From an uncultured Alphaproteobacteria bacterium (GTDB taxonomy: Bacteria > Pseudomonadota > Alphaproteobacteria > UBA7985): a stretch of DNA of 56,095 bases. Shown piece after piece: positions 18,980 through 28,086 of the stretch (within the stretch, counting starts at the first letter, position 1; each line of letters opens with the position of its first letter). Position numbers and translations under genes: made by a program. The stretch is from NCBI GenBank assembly GCA_905479265.1, contig CAJQLX010000005.1, positions 1 through 56,095 of the forward strand, written 5' to 3'. The notes below the pieces were generated by a model. The model did no database searches. It had not been told where the DNA came from and was given only the letters and a program-made list of their open reading frames with translations.

Positions 18980-19765
18980 ATGCTCCTGGCTATTGATTCC
19001 GGTAACACCAACGTGGTTTTCAGTCTTTTGGAAGACGGCGAAGTCGCTGCGTCGTGGCGGCGCGCGTCCGACGACCGGCGCACGGCAGACGAAGACGGCG
19101 TGTGGTTGCGGCAGCTGATGAAGATCCAAGGCACCAAGCCAACGGACATTAGCGCTGTGATCATCTCCTCCGTCCGCCCGGCGGCTTTGTTTGGGTTGCG
19201 GCAGTTGGCTGAGGTCTATTTCGGCTCTGTACCCTTGGTTGTCGGCGAAGATGACGTTCCGCTGAATTTCGACATTCGCGTCGATCGTCCTGAACAGGTC
19301 GGCGCCGACCGTTTGGTGAACACCCGCGCGGTTGCTTCGTTGTTGGGCGCTGGACCGGCCATTGTCGTGGATTTTGGCACCGCGACCACGCTGGATGTTG
19401 TCGCGGCAGACGGTGCTTACATTGGTGGTGTGATTGCACCGGGGGTTAATCTATCGGCCGAAGCGCTATATCAAGCAGCAGCGAGACTTCCTCGCATTGA
19501 TATTCAGATGCCGAATTCAGTTTTGGGACAGGACACGGTTGCCTGCATGCAGTCGGGTTTGTTCTGGGGCTATGTTTCTATGATCGAAGGCCTGATTCAC
19601 CGTTTGCGTGACGAGTTGGACATGCCGAGTGCGCCCGTGGTGGCGACCGGCGGTTTGGCTGCTTTGTTTGCAAGCGGGACGGATGTTTTTGATCACATCG
19701 ACGCAGACTTAACCGTCAAAGGTTTGGCGGCACTTTACGCAGATTGGGCCGAGGCGCGGGCTTAA
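18980..19765 (+). CDS. coaX: Type III pantothenate kinase
   Basis: CoaX phosphorylates pantothenate in the first step of coenzyme A synthesis. The 261-residue product has the acetate-kinase-fold phosphate motif LAIDSGNTNVVF at the N-terminus, GADRLVNTRA, the catalytic-aspartate stretch VVDFGTATTLDVV, and GGVIAPGVNLS. The ribosome site GGGGAGAG lies just upstream. The gene follows birA by 15 bp. Confidence 0.96.
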   Translation: MLLAIDSGNTNVVFSLLEDGEVAASWRRASDDRRTADEDGVWLRQLMKIQGTKPTDISAVIISSVRPAALFGLRQLAEVYFGSVPLVVGEDDVPLNFDIRVDRPEQVGADRLVNTRAVASLLGAGPAIVVDFGTATTLDVVAADGAYIGGVIAPGVNLSAEALYQAAARLPRIDIQMPNSVLGQDTVACMQSGLFWGYVSMIEGLIHRLRDELDMPSAPVVATGGLAALFASGTDVFDHIDADLTVKGLAALYADWAEARA

Positions 19766-19858
19766 ACAGCGCCAATACATTGATGGGGCGTGTCATGTCA
19801 TGGCGCGCCCAAAACCATATAGAGCCGATCGCTGGACGGTCGTGCTCGAAGGAGAACC

Positions 19859-21535
19859 ATGGCTGGACGCCTGACGAAACCCGCAAAGGACGAGATCCTT
19901 TTTGTGGCCCTTGGTGGTTGCGGTGAAATTGGAATGAACCTCTACGCTTACGGTCACAACAACCAGTGGCTTGTGGTGGATTGTGGTGTTGCCTTTGGCG
20001 ATTTGAGCACACCGGGTATGGACGTTCTGGTCCCCGATGTGAGCGCGCTGGTCGAAGGCGGCGGTACGATTGTCGGCATGGCGATCACACACGCGCACGA
20101 AGACCATATTGGGGCCATTCCTCATCTGATCGATGAACTGGATTGCCCGATCTACACCACGCCTTTTGGCGCTTCGATGATTCAGCGAAAAATAGACAGC
20201 TACGGCGGCAGTGATGCGGAGTTGATCCGCGTAAAGCCCGGCGGGACGGTCCAGATTGGTGATTTCAAGGTCGAATACATCCCTGTAACCCACTCCATCC
20301 CCGAAGCCTGTGCCCTGTCGATTAACACGGCAGCGGGGCGGATGATCCACACGGGCGATTGGAAGATCGATCCGGATCCGCAATTGGGCATGATGTTTGA
20401 CAGCGACCGCTTGGCTGCGCTGGGGCGTGAAGGTGTTTTGGGCTTGGTCTGTGATTCAACCAATGCGCTGGTTGAGGGGCATTCGGGGTCTGAGGGTGAG
20501 GTTTACCCGGGCCTGCTGGATGTCGTGCAGAACGCAAAAGGCCGCGTGGCGGTCACGTGTTTTGCCACCAACGTGGCGCGGGTGGCGACAGTGGCAAAGG
20601 TCGCTGAGGCAACGGGCCGTCGTCTGGCGCTGATTGGCCGCTCGCTTCATCGCTTGTATGAGGTTTCCAAGGAAAACGGCTATCTCCAGTCCTTTCCCGA
20701 TGTGGTCCCAGAAGACGCCGTTGGGCGCTTGCCACGGGAAGAAGTTCTGATGCTGGTGACCGGGACACAGGGCGAGCCACGGGCTGCACTGTCCAAGCTG
20801 TCTCGCAACGAGCATCACCATGTCACCCTGAGCGCAGGCGATACGGTGATCTATTCCAGCCGAGAGATTCCCGGCAACGAAACCGACATTAACCGCGTGC
20901 GCAATCACTTGGCCGGTTTGGGGGTTGAGGTGCTGGCCGATGGTCACGATGGCCTGAATGTCCACGTAACGGGCCACCCACAGCGGGACGAGCTGACCCA
21001 GATGTACCAATGGACGCAGCCGCAAGTCGCGCTGGCCGTGCATGGCGAAACCCGGCACCAGCTGGAAAACGCAAAACTCGCGCTGACGTGTCAGGTGGGG
21101 CAGGCGATGGCACCGGGTGATGGTGATGTTGTCCGGCTCAAGCAGGGACAGGCGGCGGAAATCATCGATCGTATCGATGTTGACGTTTTGGGGCTGGATG
21201 GCAGCCGCTTGGTCGCGCTGGAAAGCGAAGTGATCCGCATGCGCAAGCGGATGATGCACAATGGAGCGATCAACGTCGCGCTGGCGATTAACGAGCGGGG
21301 CGCTATTGTTGGTGATCCGGTTCTGACCTCTGCTGGTGTTTTCGAGACGCCGGAAGAAGACGAAATCGAAGACGAGGCCGCAGATTGGGCTTGGGATGCG
21401 GTGGACCGTATGAACAAGAATGACCGCAAGTCGGATGACGCGGTTGAAAGCGCGGTGTTCAAATCGCTGCGCAAGTTCTGCCGCGATAACATTGGCAAGA
21501 AGCCGCTTGTGACGGTTTCTGTTGTAAGAGTGTAG
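19859..21535 (+). CDS. rnj: Ribonuclease J
   Basis: RNase J is a metallo-beta-lactamase-fold 5'-exonuclease and endonuclease in RNA decay and processing. The 558-residue product has the zinc motif THAHEDHIGAIPHL, a beta-CASP domain with VTGTQGEPRAALSKL, and the later zinc histidine region HVTGHPQRDEL and AVHGETRHQLENA. A C-terminal domain ends the protein. The length is normal. It is placed between coaX and mce as in many alphaproteobacteria. Confidence 0.96.
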   Translation: MAGRLTKPAKDEILFVALGGCGEIGMNLYAYGHNNQWLVVDCGVAFGDLSTPGMDVLVPDVSALVEGGGTIVGMAITHAHEDHIGAIPHLIDELDCPIYTTPFGASMIQRKIDSYGGSDAELIRVKPGGTVQIGDFKVEYIPVTHSIPEACALSINTAAGRMIHTGDWKIDPDPQLGMMFDSDRLAALGREGVLGLVCDSTNALVEGHSGSEGEVYPGLLDVVQNAKGRVAVTCFATNVARVATVAKVAEATGRRLALIGRSLHRLYEVSKENGYLQSFPDVVPEDAVGRLPREEVLMLVTGTQGEPRAALSKLSRNEHHHVTLSAGDTVIYSSREIPGNETDINRVRNHLAGLGVEVLADGHDGLNVHVTGHPQRDELTQMYQWTQPQVALAVHGETRHQLENAKLALTCQVGQAMAPGDGDVVRLKQGQAAEIIDRIDVDVLGLDGSRLVALESEVIRMRKRMMHNGAINVALAINERGAIVGDPVLTSAGVFETPEEDEIEDEAADWAWDAVDRMNKNDRKSDDAVESAVFKSLRKFCRDNIGKKPLVTVSVVRV

Positions 21536-21539
21536 TTGG

Positions 21540-21944
21540 ATGTTGGGACGCTTGAACCACGTTGCGATCGCTGTGCCTGATTTAGCAGCGGCGAGTGCGA
21601 CCTATCGGGATACGCTGGGCGCGGTGGTGTCTGCGCCCCAGCCCCTGCCGGAGCATGGCGTCACGGTGGTGTTTGTCGAGCTTCCCAACACCAAAATCGA
21701 GCTGCTAGAGCCGCTGGGAGCAGACTCGCCGATTGCGAAGTTCCTCGAAAAGAACGCGCAAGGCGGGATGCACCACATCTGCTACGAGGTCGAGGATATC
21801 ATTGCGGCGCGGGATCAGCTCAAGGCCACGGGCGCCCGTGTTTTGGGCGATGGCGAGCCGAAAACGGGCGCGCATGGAAAGCCGGTTTTGTTCCTTCACC
21901 CCAAGGATTTTGTCGGCACGCTGGTCGAGCTCGAACAAATCTAA
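21540..21944 (+). CDS. mce: Methylmalonyl-CoA epimerase
   Basis: The enzyme interconverts (R)- and (S)-methylmalonyl-CoA in propionate and methylmalonyl-CoA metabolism. The 134-residue vicinal-oxygen-chelate protein begins with LNHVAIAVPDL (metal His), has MHHICYEVEDI (second metal His), and the terminal LVELEQI (metal Glu). The start lies 4 bp after the rnj stop, so the two are likely co-transcribed. No methylmalonyl-CoA mutase gene is in the window. Confidence 0.94.
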   Translation: MLGRLNHVAIAVPDLAAASATYRDTLGAVVSAPQPLPEHGVTVVFVELPNTKIELLEPLGADSPIAKFLEKNAQGGMHHICYEVEDIIAARDQLKATGARVLGDGEPKTGAHGKPVLFLHPKDFVGTLVELEQI

Positions 21945-22030
21945 ATCCGCGAAATCCTTTGCTTGTCACCCCCTAATCGAAAAGGCATGGTGCCAGCCTG
22001 TAAAGTCAGGCCGTATCAGGGGAGTGAGAC

Positions 22031-23143
22031 ATGGTCGAAAGTAGAGCCGCCGTTGCTGTTCAAGCCGGCAAGCCACTAGAAGTCACCACCATTAATGTCG
22101 ATGGACCACGCGAAGGCGAGGTTATGATCGAGATGAAAGCAACCGGCGTGTGTCACACAGATGCTTTCACGTTGTCTGGCGCGGATCCTGAGGGCATTTT
22201 TCCTGCCGTTTTGGGTCACGAGGGCGCGGGTGTTGTGGTTGACGTTGGCCCGGGCGTGAAGTCGCTGCAAAAAGGCGATCACGTCATCCCGCTCTACACC
22301 CCTGAATGTCGCGAGTGTGATTACTGCACGTCGGGCAAGACCAACCTGTGTCAGTCCATTCGGGAAACACAGGGCCAAGGCCTGATGCCCGATAAGTCGT
22401 CGCGTTTCTCCTTGGGCCAAGACAAGCTGTTTCACTACATGGGCACGTCCACGTTCTCCAACTATTCCGTGCTGCCGGAAATTGCGGTGGCAAAGGTTCG
22501 TGAAGACGCGCCGTTTGACAAGATTTGCTACATTGGCTGTGGCGTGACGACGGGCATCGGCGCTGTCATCAATACGGCTAAAGTGCAGCCCGGTGACAAC
22601 GTGGTTGTCTTCGGTTTGGGCGGGATTGGCCTGAACGTCATTCAGGGCGCGCGCTTGGCCGGTGCGAACATGATTGTTGGCGTTGACCTGAACCCTGCTC
22701 GCAAAGACATCGCCGAGAAATTCGGGATGACGCACTTCGTCAATCCAAACGAAGTCGAAGGCGACTTGGTCCCCTACATCGTCAGCCTGACCAAGGGCGG
22801 CGCGGATTACTCGTTTGAGTGCATCGGCAACGTGCAGGTGATGCGCGATGCGCTGGAATGCTGTCACAAGGGCTGGGGCACTTCGATCATCATCGGCGTG
22901 GCACCAGCAGGCGCGGAGATTTCCACGCGGCCTTTCCAACTGGTTACAGGCCGAAATTGGCGCGGGACTGCATTTGGTGGGGCGAAGGGCCGAACCGATG
23001 TGCCGAAGATTGTGGATTGGTACATGGAAGGCAAAATCAACATTGATGACCTGATCACGCACAAGATGCCGCTGGACCAGATCAACGATGCCTTTGATTT
23101 GATGCACGAAGGCAAATCCATCCGCTCTGTCATCGAGTTCTGA
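22031..23143 (+). CDS. frmA: S-(hydroxymethyl)glutathione dehydrogenase (class III alcohol dehydrogenase)
   Basis: It oxidises S-hydroxymethylglutathione, the adduct of formaldehyde and glutathione, with NAD+. The 370-residue product has the catalytic zinc ligands Cys41 (GVCHTD) and His63 (GHEGAG), the structural zinc cysteines 93, 96, 99 and 107, and the NAD loop GLGGIG. fghA follows 8 bp later and does the next step. A 5-bp hairpin (GCCTG/CAGGC) lies in the leader near 21995-22010. Confidence 0.97.
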   Translation: MVESRAAVAVQAGKPLEVTTINVDGPREGEVMIEMKATGVCHTDAFTLSGADPEGIFPAVLGHEGAGVVVDVGPGVKSLQKGDHVIPLYTPECRECDYCTSGKTNLCQSIRETQGQGLMPDKSSRFSLGQDKLFHYMGTSTFSNYSVLPEIAVAKVREDAPFDKICYIGCGVTTGIGAVINTAKVQPGDNVVVFGLGGIGLNVIQGARLAGANMIVGVDLNPARKDIAEKFGMTHFVNPNEVEGDLVPYIVSLTKGGADYSFECIGNVQVMRDALECCHKGWGTSIIIGVAPAGAEISTRPFQLVTGRNWRGTAFGGAKGRTDVPKIVDWYMEGKINIDDLITHKMPLDQINDAFDLMHEGKSIRSVIEF

Positions 23144-23151
23144 GAGCAAGC

Positions 23152-23997
23152 ATGAAAATTGTAAGCGAATGCCGCTGCTTTGGCGGTCGTCAACTGACGC
23201 TTGAGCACGAAAGTGCGGCGACAGGCACGACCATGCGTGTCGCCGTGTTCCTGCCGCCCAAGGCCGATGGTTTGGGCGCGGGGGAGACTTTGGCCGGATT
23301 GGTCTTTCTCTCGGGTCTGACGTGTACGGAAGAAAACGTCACCATCAAATCCGGCGTGCAGCGCTACGCCGCTGAAGCTGGCTTGGCCTTCATCGCGCCC
23401 GACACATCTCCGCGCGGGGACGGTGTCGCCAATGATGAGCGTTACAATATGGGGCAGGGTGCCGGTTTCTACGTCGATGCGACCCAAGCGCCTTGGGCAC
23501 CGCATTTCCAGATGGAAAGCTATATCACCAAAGACCTGATTGACGCTGTTACCGCAGCGCTGCCGATTGACCGCGAGCGCTTGGGCGTTTCTGGGCATTC
23601 GATGGGCGGTCATGGCGCGCTGACATTGGCGTTACGGCATCCGGGGCTGTTCAAGTCGCTGTCTGCCTTCGCGCCGATCGCAGCACCGATGGAGGTTGAG
23701 TGGGGGCAAGTTTGCTTGGGCGGTTACCTCGGTGACGATCAAAGCCTGTGGGAAGCCCACGACGCCAGCCGCTTGTTCGCCAAGCAGACCTTTCCCGGCC
23801 CGGTTTTGGTGGATCAGGGCGAGGATGATCCTTGGCTTGAGTCTGGACTGCGTCCTGAGCGGTTGGAAGCTGCCTTTGAAGCGTCTGGGCAACAGGGTGA
23901 AATCCGGCGGCATGCGGGGTACGATCATTCGTACTTCTTCGTCGGAACCTTCTTTGACGACCACATCCGCCATCACGCCAGAGAGCTGGGCGCGTAA
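23152..23997 (+). CDS. fghA: S-formylglutathione hydrolase
   Basis: It hydrolyses S-formylglutathione to formate and glutathione, completing glutathione-linked formaldehyde oxidation begun by FrmA. The 281-residue alpha/beta hydrolase has the nucleophile Ser150 in GHSMGGHGAL, the oxyanion region LSGLTCTEEN, and the final HAGYDHSYFF with the catalytic histidine. It is in an operon with frmA and is followed by a clear terminator. Confidence 0.97.
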   Translation: MKIVSECRCFGGRQLTLEHESAATGTTMRVAVFLPPKADGLGAGETLAGLVFLSGLTCTEENVTIKSGVQRYAAEAGLAFIAPDTSPRGDGVANDERYNMGQGAGFYVDATQAPWAPHFQMESYITKDLIDAVTAALPIDRERLGVSGHSMGGHGALTLALRHPGLFKSLSAFAPIAAPMEVEWGQVCLGGYLGDDQSLWEAHDASRLFAKQTFPGPVLVDQGEDDPWLESGLRPERLEAAFEASGQQGEIRRHAGYDHSYFFVGTFFDDHIRHHARELGA

Positions 23998-24007
23998 GGC
24001 AGGGGGG

Positions 24008-24040
24008 GAGGGCCGGTCAGGAGCACTTGGCCCTCTTTTT
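24008..24040 (+). terminator. Intrinsic terminator of frmA-fghA
   Basis: GAGGGCC (24008-24014) and GGCCCTC (24029-24035) form a perfect 7-bp stem followed by a run of T. It begins 10 bp after the fghA stop. Confidence 0.85.
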
Positions 24041-24088
24041 GCTGCTATCCACACGAGACCCAGAAGCTCGGAACACATCGTGCGGGAC

Positions 24089-24946
24089 ATGCAAATCAAG
24101 CGCTTTGACCATTCAGAATATCGCACTTTCGCGCGTCCGATCACGGGCGTGCTTGGCCTTGCGCTGCTTGGCCTCGCGTTAATGTCGCTGGGCCTGATCG
24201 CGGCATTGGTCGCCCCGCAAGAATCGGTCGCGCAATCCAATAATCCCGATGCGATGCCGCTTGGCGTTTTTGCCTCTGGCGCTGACCACGTTCTCATCAA
24301 CGGCACCCGCGCCTTACCCGGCACAGAAATATTTGCTGGCGATAAGGTGACAACGAATGCCTCGGGCCGCGCGCAACTGACCTTTATCAACGCGTCTATG
24401 CTGCACCTTGCTGGGAATTCCAGCGTGCAGGTGGTGAAAATTGCACCCGCAGCGGGGAGCTGGGATGAGGTTCTGATTCTGGACTTTGCGCAGGGTGTCG
24501 GTCGCATGGATGCGGGTGAGACTGTGCTGATCCGTGGCGGCGGCGGCGGCGCGTTCATTGAAGGCGGGACGCTGGATATGGTGTCGAGCAACAGTCGGTT
24601 GGTAACGGTCATGCGGCGCGGAACGTCGCAGTGTCGCGCAGCAAGCGGTATTACGCTGACCATGACGGATGAACAGCGGGCCTGCATTTTGGCGCGGGGA
24701 ACCATTCGCCCCAGCATGCTGTCGGCCGCGATGAAACGCGTCATCGACGAGCGTCTGAGCATTCCGCCCTCCACCCGTGCGCTCAGCCAAAATGGGGCTG
24801 AGGCCGGGGCAAACGACTATGGCGTCAACCAGCTGACGAATTTGGGGCGGGAAAATACGGCGCTGGCGCCGATTGTTGAGCCCTTGCCCAGCGAAGGACA
24901 AACGCAGTCCCAACTGCTGCGACAATTCCGGGCTGACGAACGCTAG
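24089..24946 (+). CDS. FecR-domain exported protein
   Basis: The 285-residue product has an N-terminal transmembrane helix or uncleaved signal (about residues 17-44) and a periplasmic FecR-like domain (roughly 50-170) seen in NGTRALPGTEIFAGDKV, ASGRAQLTF and MLHLAGNSSVQVVK. Proteins with this fold sense or scaffold at the cell surface. No ECF sigma factor is adjacent, so it is not a classical FecIR partner. Two cysteines lie in the C-terminal half. GTG three codons earlier is an alternative start. Confidence 0.75.
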   Translation: MQIKRFDHSEYRTFARPITGVLGLALLGLALMSLGLIAALVAPQESVAQSNNPDAMPLGVFASGADHVLINGTRALPGTEIFAGDKVTTNASGRAQLTFINASMLHLAGNSSVQVVKIAPAAGSWDEVLILDFAQGVGRMDAGETVLIRGGGGGAFIEGGTLDMVSSNSRLVTVMRRGTSQCRAASGITLTMTDEQRACILARGTIRPSMLSAAMKRVIDERLSIPPSTRALSQNGAEAGANDYGVNQLTNLGRENTALAPIVEPLPSEGQTQSQLLRQFRADER

Positions 24947-25038
24947 CCAAGGGTTTTGGGCAGAGAAGGCCTCGACAAGGACGAAGCCTGCGCTCACAAC
25001 GGTGCACTATTCCATCAGCGGTTGTTCAAGGATCCTCC

Positions 25039-25764
25039 GTGACTCAAGGTCCGTTCCACCTCGTTATTTGCCCCGGCGCTTGGTGCCCGGCGTCGCAATG
25101 GGCAGGTTTCGCCCAAAGCCTTGGTCGTTCTTCATCCGATGTTTTGGGGGTTAGCACCGCCCAATGGCCCGTGACCGGTGCCGGGCTTTTGGCGCATCGA
25201 GACGCGGTGTTGGCGGTGCTGCCAGCGGGTGACGCGCCGATCGTGCTGTTGGGGCATTCCTTCGGCACGCTTCCGATGCTGGAAGCCGGGTTGGGGTTGG
25301 GCGCGCGCTTAGCCGGGGCGATTGTCGTGGATGGGTTCTTGCCTGAGCATGGCCTGTCTGCCTTTGCCCAATCAGCGCGCAGTCGCGGGCCAGAGGTCAT
25401 GCGTGCGTCAGCGGTTGACGGGACGGTGCCGCCGCCGGATCCCACGATCTGGGGGCTGAGGGGCGCAGAGGCCAAGCGGGTCGCAAATCACCTGCAACCG
25501 CACAGTCTGAGCAGTCTAGAAGAGGGCATCAGCGCGGACGCTGCTGTGTTGTTCGATGGCATGGCGCGCAAAGCCTTCATCGGTGCGTCAGCGCATCAAG
25601 GGGCAGGCAACCCGTTCAAGCGGGCCTTTGACGGGCTTGAAGGACGCAAAGACTGGTTCAGCGTTCAAATCCAAGGCGGGCATTTGCTGCATATTGAAAG
25701 ACCCGATGCGCTGGCTTACTGGTGCGCGCAGTTTCTGCGGATGGCGGCTGGTAAAGGTTTCTAA
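25039..25764 (+). CDS. Alpha/beta hydrolase, unknown substrate
   Basis: The 241-residue product has VICPGAWCPASQW (oxyanion region), the nucleophile elbow LLGHSFGTLPML and a terminal GGHLLHIERPDA with the catalytic histidine. It is a short hydrolase of the family that includes salicylate-esterase-like proteins. The start is GTG at 25039 with AGGATCC upstream. It precedes metY by 101 bp. No substrate can be assigned. Confidence 0.8.
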   Translation: MTQGPFHLVICPGAWCPASQWAGFAQSLGRSSSDVLGVSTAQWPVTGAGLLAHRDAVLAVLPAGDAPIVLLGHSFGTLPMLEAGLGLGARLAGAIVVDGFLPEHGLSAFAQSARSRGPEVMRASAVDGTVPPPDPTIWGLRGAEAKRVANHLQPHSLSSLEEGISADAAVLFDGMARKAFIGASAHQGAGNPFKRAFDGLEGRKDWFSVQIQGGHLLHIERPDALAYWCAQFLRMAAGKGF

Positions 25765-25865
25765 GCGCCGTGGTTCCCTGCGGAGGATGCGCTTGCAGTT
25801 CCCCAAGGCCAGAGGCTAGTGATAACCCAACATTCGATTAGCCCTCAAAGAACGGACGGTTCTCC

Positions 25866-27158
25866 ATGGTTGAAGCTTCTTCCTTGCGCCCAGAAACATT
25901 GGCGCTGCACGCTGGTCAAACGCCAGACCCGCGCAACGGCGCACAAGCGGTTCCGATTTACCAGACCAACGCCTATGTCTACGACGACACAGAGCACGCG
26001 GCCTCGTTGAACAATTTGGAGACCGGTGGCTATATCTACTCGCGCATCGGCAACCCAACGGTTTCAGCCGCGGAAGAGCGGATTGCGGCGTTGGAAGGCG
26101 GTGTTGGGGCGTTGGGGCTGTCGTCGGGGCATGCGGCGGTGTTTCTGACCATCGCAACCCTGCTGTCGGCGGGCGATCATATTGTGGCGACCAAGGCGCT
26201 CTATGGTGGCTCGATCAACCTGATGAAGCTGACCCTGCCACGGTTTGGCATCACCACAACCTTTGTGGATGGTTCAGACCTTGAGGCGATCAAGGCAGCG
26301 GTGCAGCCGAATACGAAGATGATTTACGGCGAGGTGATCGGCAATCCGGGGCTGGATGTTCTGGACATCGCCGGTGCGGCTGCGATTGCGCAGGAGGCGG
26401 GTGTCCCGCTGGTGATCGACAGCACATTCACCCCGCCCACGCAGTATCGTCCGTTTGAGGATGGCGCGAACATTGTGGTGCATTCGGCGACCAAGTGGAT
26501 CGGCGGGCATGGCGTTACGATGGGCGGCTTCATTGTGGACGGCGGCAACTTTGACTGGGCGGCGTCGGACAAGTTTCCAACCATGACCGAGCCCTACGCA
26601 GGCTACCCCGGCATGACCTACGCCGAACATTTCGGTCAGGCTGCCTTTATCGCCCGCGCGCGGACAGAGGGCTTGCGCGATTTCGGAACCGTGCTTGCAC
26701 CGCAAAGTGCGTTTTACCTGATCCAAGGGATGGAGACGCTGAGCCTGCGCATGGAGCGTCACTTGCAGAACGCGAAGGCGGTGCTGGAGTTCTTGTCCAA
26801 CCACGAAGCGGTTGCGTGGGTGCGTCACCCTGATTTGCCTGATCACCCGGATCATGCGGTTGCTAAACGCCAGTTGCCGAAGGGGACGACCTCGATGATC
26901 GTCTTTGGCGTCAAAGGCGGTTTTGATGCGGGGCGGAAGCTGATTAACAGCGTAAAGCTCGCCAGCCACGTTTCGAACGTTGGCGATGCTAAGACGCTGC
27001 TGGTGCATCCCGCTTCGACCACGCACATGCAGCTGGGGCCGGAGCAGCGAAAGCTGGCCGGTGTGCCGGATGACTTGATCCGCCTGTCGGTTGGGATCGA
27101 GCATGTTGACGACATCATCGACGATCTGCGTGCCAGTTTGCGCGCCAGCCAGCGCTAG
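25866..27158 (+). CDS. metY: O-acetylhomoserine sulfhydrylase (MetY-type)
   Basis: This PLP enzyme makes homocysteine from O-acetylhomoserine and sulfide. The 430-residue product has YSRIGNPT, the aldolase-like block SGHAAVFLTIATLLSAGDHI, and the PLP lysine in HSATKWIGGHG. Length and the phrase VHPASTTHMQL fit MetY rather than the shorter cystathionine enzymes, though a relative acting on another acylated homoserine is possible. I looked for a SAM-II-like riboswitch in the 101-bp leader and saw none. Confidence 0.92.
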   Translation: MVEASSLRPETLALHAGQTPDPRNGAQAVPIYQTNAYVYDDTEHAASLNNLETGGYIYSRIGNPTVSAAEERIAALEGGVGALGLSSGHAAVFLTIATLLSAGDHIVATKALYGGSINLMKLTLPRFGITTTFVDGSDLEAIKAAVQPNTKMIYGEVIGNPGLDVLDIAGAAAIAQEAGVPLVIDSTFTPPTQYRPFEDGANIVVHSATKWIGGHGVTMGGFIVDGGNFDWAASDKFPTMTEPYAGYPGMTYAEHFGQAAFIARARTEGLRDFGTVLAPQSAFYLIQGMETLSLRMERHLQNAKAVLEFLSNHEAVAWVRHPDLPDHPDHAVAKRQLPKGTTSMIVFGVKGGFDAGRKLINSVKLASHVSNVGDAKTLLVHPASTTHMQLGPEQRKLAGVPDDLIRLSVGIEHVDDIIDDLRASLRASQR

Positions 27159-27173
27159 AAGGGGTAAGCGAGC

Positions 27174-27983
27174 ATGAATTCTGTAACAGTTCGCGGCGCG
27201 CAGGCGCTGTACTTTGATGCGGGTCAACCGGCGAAAGAAGGCCAGCCGAATATCGTGTTTGTCCACGGTTCCGGTTGCGATCACTCGGTCTGGGCCATGC
27301 AATCTCGTTACTTCGCGTTTCACGGTTGGAACCTGTTCGCCGTAAATCTTCCCGGTCACGGTGTGGGCAAAAAGGTCTCTGACGGGCCAGCCCTTGAATC
27401 CGTCGAGGATATGGCGGCGTGGATTATCGAGTTCCTAGATGCCGTCGATGTGCAAACCTGTACGATGGTTGGGCATTCGATGGGCTCGCTGGTGGCGTTG
27501 GATCTGGCATCCAAGCATGCGGACCGCGTTGAGCATCTGATCCTCATGGGCGCGACCGCGAAAATGCCGGTTCACCCGGAGCTGCTGCGTGCAGCAGATG
27601 CGCGGGAAGAAAAGTCGGTTGATTTGATGATGGACTGGGGCCACGGCCCCTCGGGTCATTGGGGCGGCAACATCAACGCGGGGACGTGGGCCAAGGGCGG
27701 TGCGAAGCAAATGGTGATGCCGCGTGTGGCTGACGGCATCCTCGGCACCGACATGGCGGCGTGCAACGCCTATGCAGGCGGCGAAGCCGCTTTGGCGGCG
27801 CTCAGCGTTCGGACAACTGTGATTGCGGCACAGCGAGACAAGATGACGCCAGCAAAGAACGGCAAGGCGATTTCTGAGGCCGCAGAGGGCGGTCGTTACA
27901 TCCTGCTGCCGGAGATTGGCCACTTCATGCTGGGCGAAGCACCGAACGACTCTTTGAGCGCGCTCAAAACAGCGGTTGGCTGA
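27174..27983 (+). CDS. Alpha/beta hydrolase, unknown substrate
   Basis: The 269-residue product has FVHGSGCDHSVW (oxyanion region), the nucleophile elbow MVGHSMGSLVAL, and a late LPEIGHFMLGEAP with the catalytic histidine. The signature is that of general esterase or hydrolase enzymes. It follows metY by 15 bp and may be co-transcribed. It lies 103 bp before the beta-oxidation gene. Substrate unknown. Confidence 0.85.
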   Translation: MNSVTVRGAQALYFDAGQPAKEGQPNIVFVHGSGCDHSVWAMQSRYFAFHGWNLFAVNLPGHGVGKKVSDGPALESVEDMAAWIIEFLDAVDVQTCTMVGHSMGSLVALDLASKHADRVEHLILMGATAKMPVHPELLRAADAREEKSVDLMMDWGHGPSGHWGGNINAGTWAKGGAKQMVMPRVADGILGTDMAACNAYAGGEAALAALSVRTTVIAAQRDKMTPAKNGKAISEAAEGGRYILLPEIGHFMLGEAPNDSLSALKTAVG

Positions 27984-28086
27984 CCTAACCAAAGCCGACA
28001 AACCCCTGACAATGTAGGCGCCCTTTCTTGACTCCTCCCGGCTTTGACCCTCCTTGTACGACAGAGGATTAATCTGGGAGGAAACC

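Noticed and set aside
23632-24774. A minus-strand frame of 380 codons across fghA and the FecR gene
   Set aside because: It spans a strong terminator and two supported genes on the other strand, and its translation is Arg/Ser/Pro-rich shadow sequence.
25765-25865. A SAM-responsive riboswitch before metY
   Set aside because: Alphaproteobacterial met genes often carry SAM-II. I could not find its conserved pairing in the leader.
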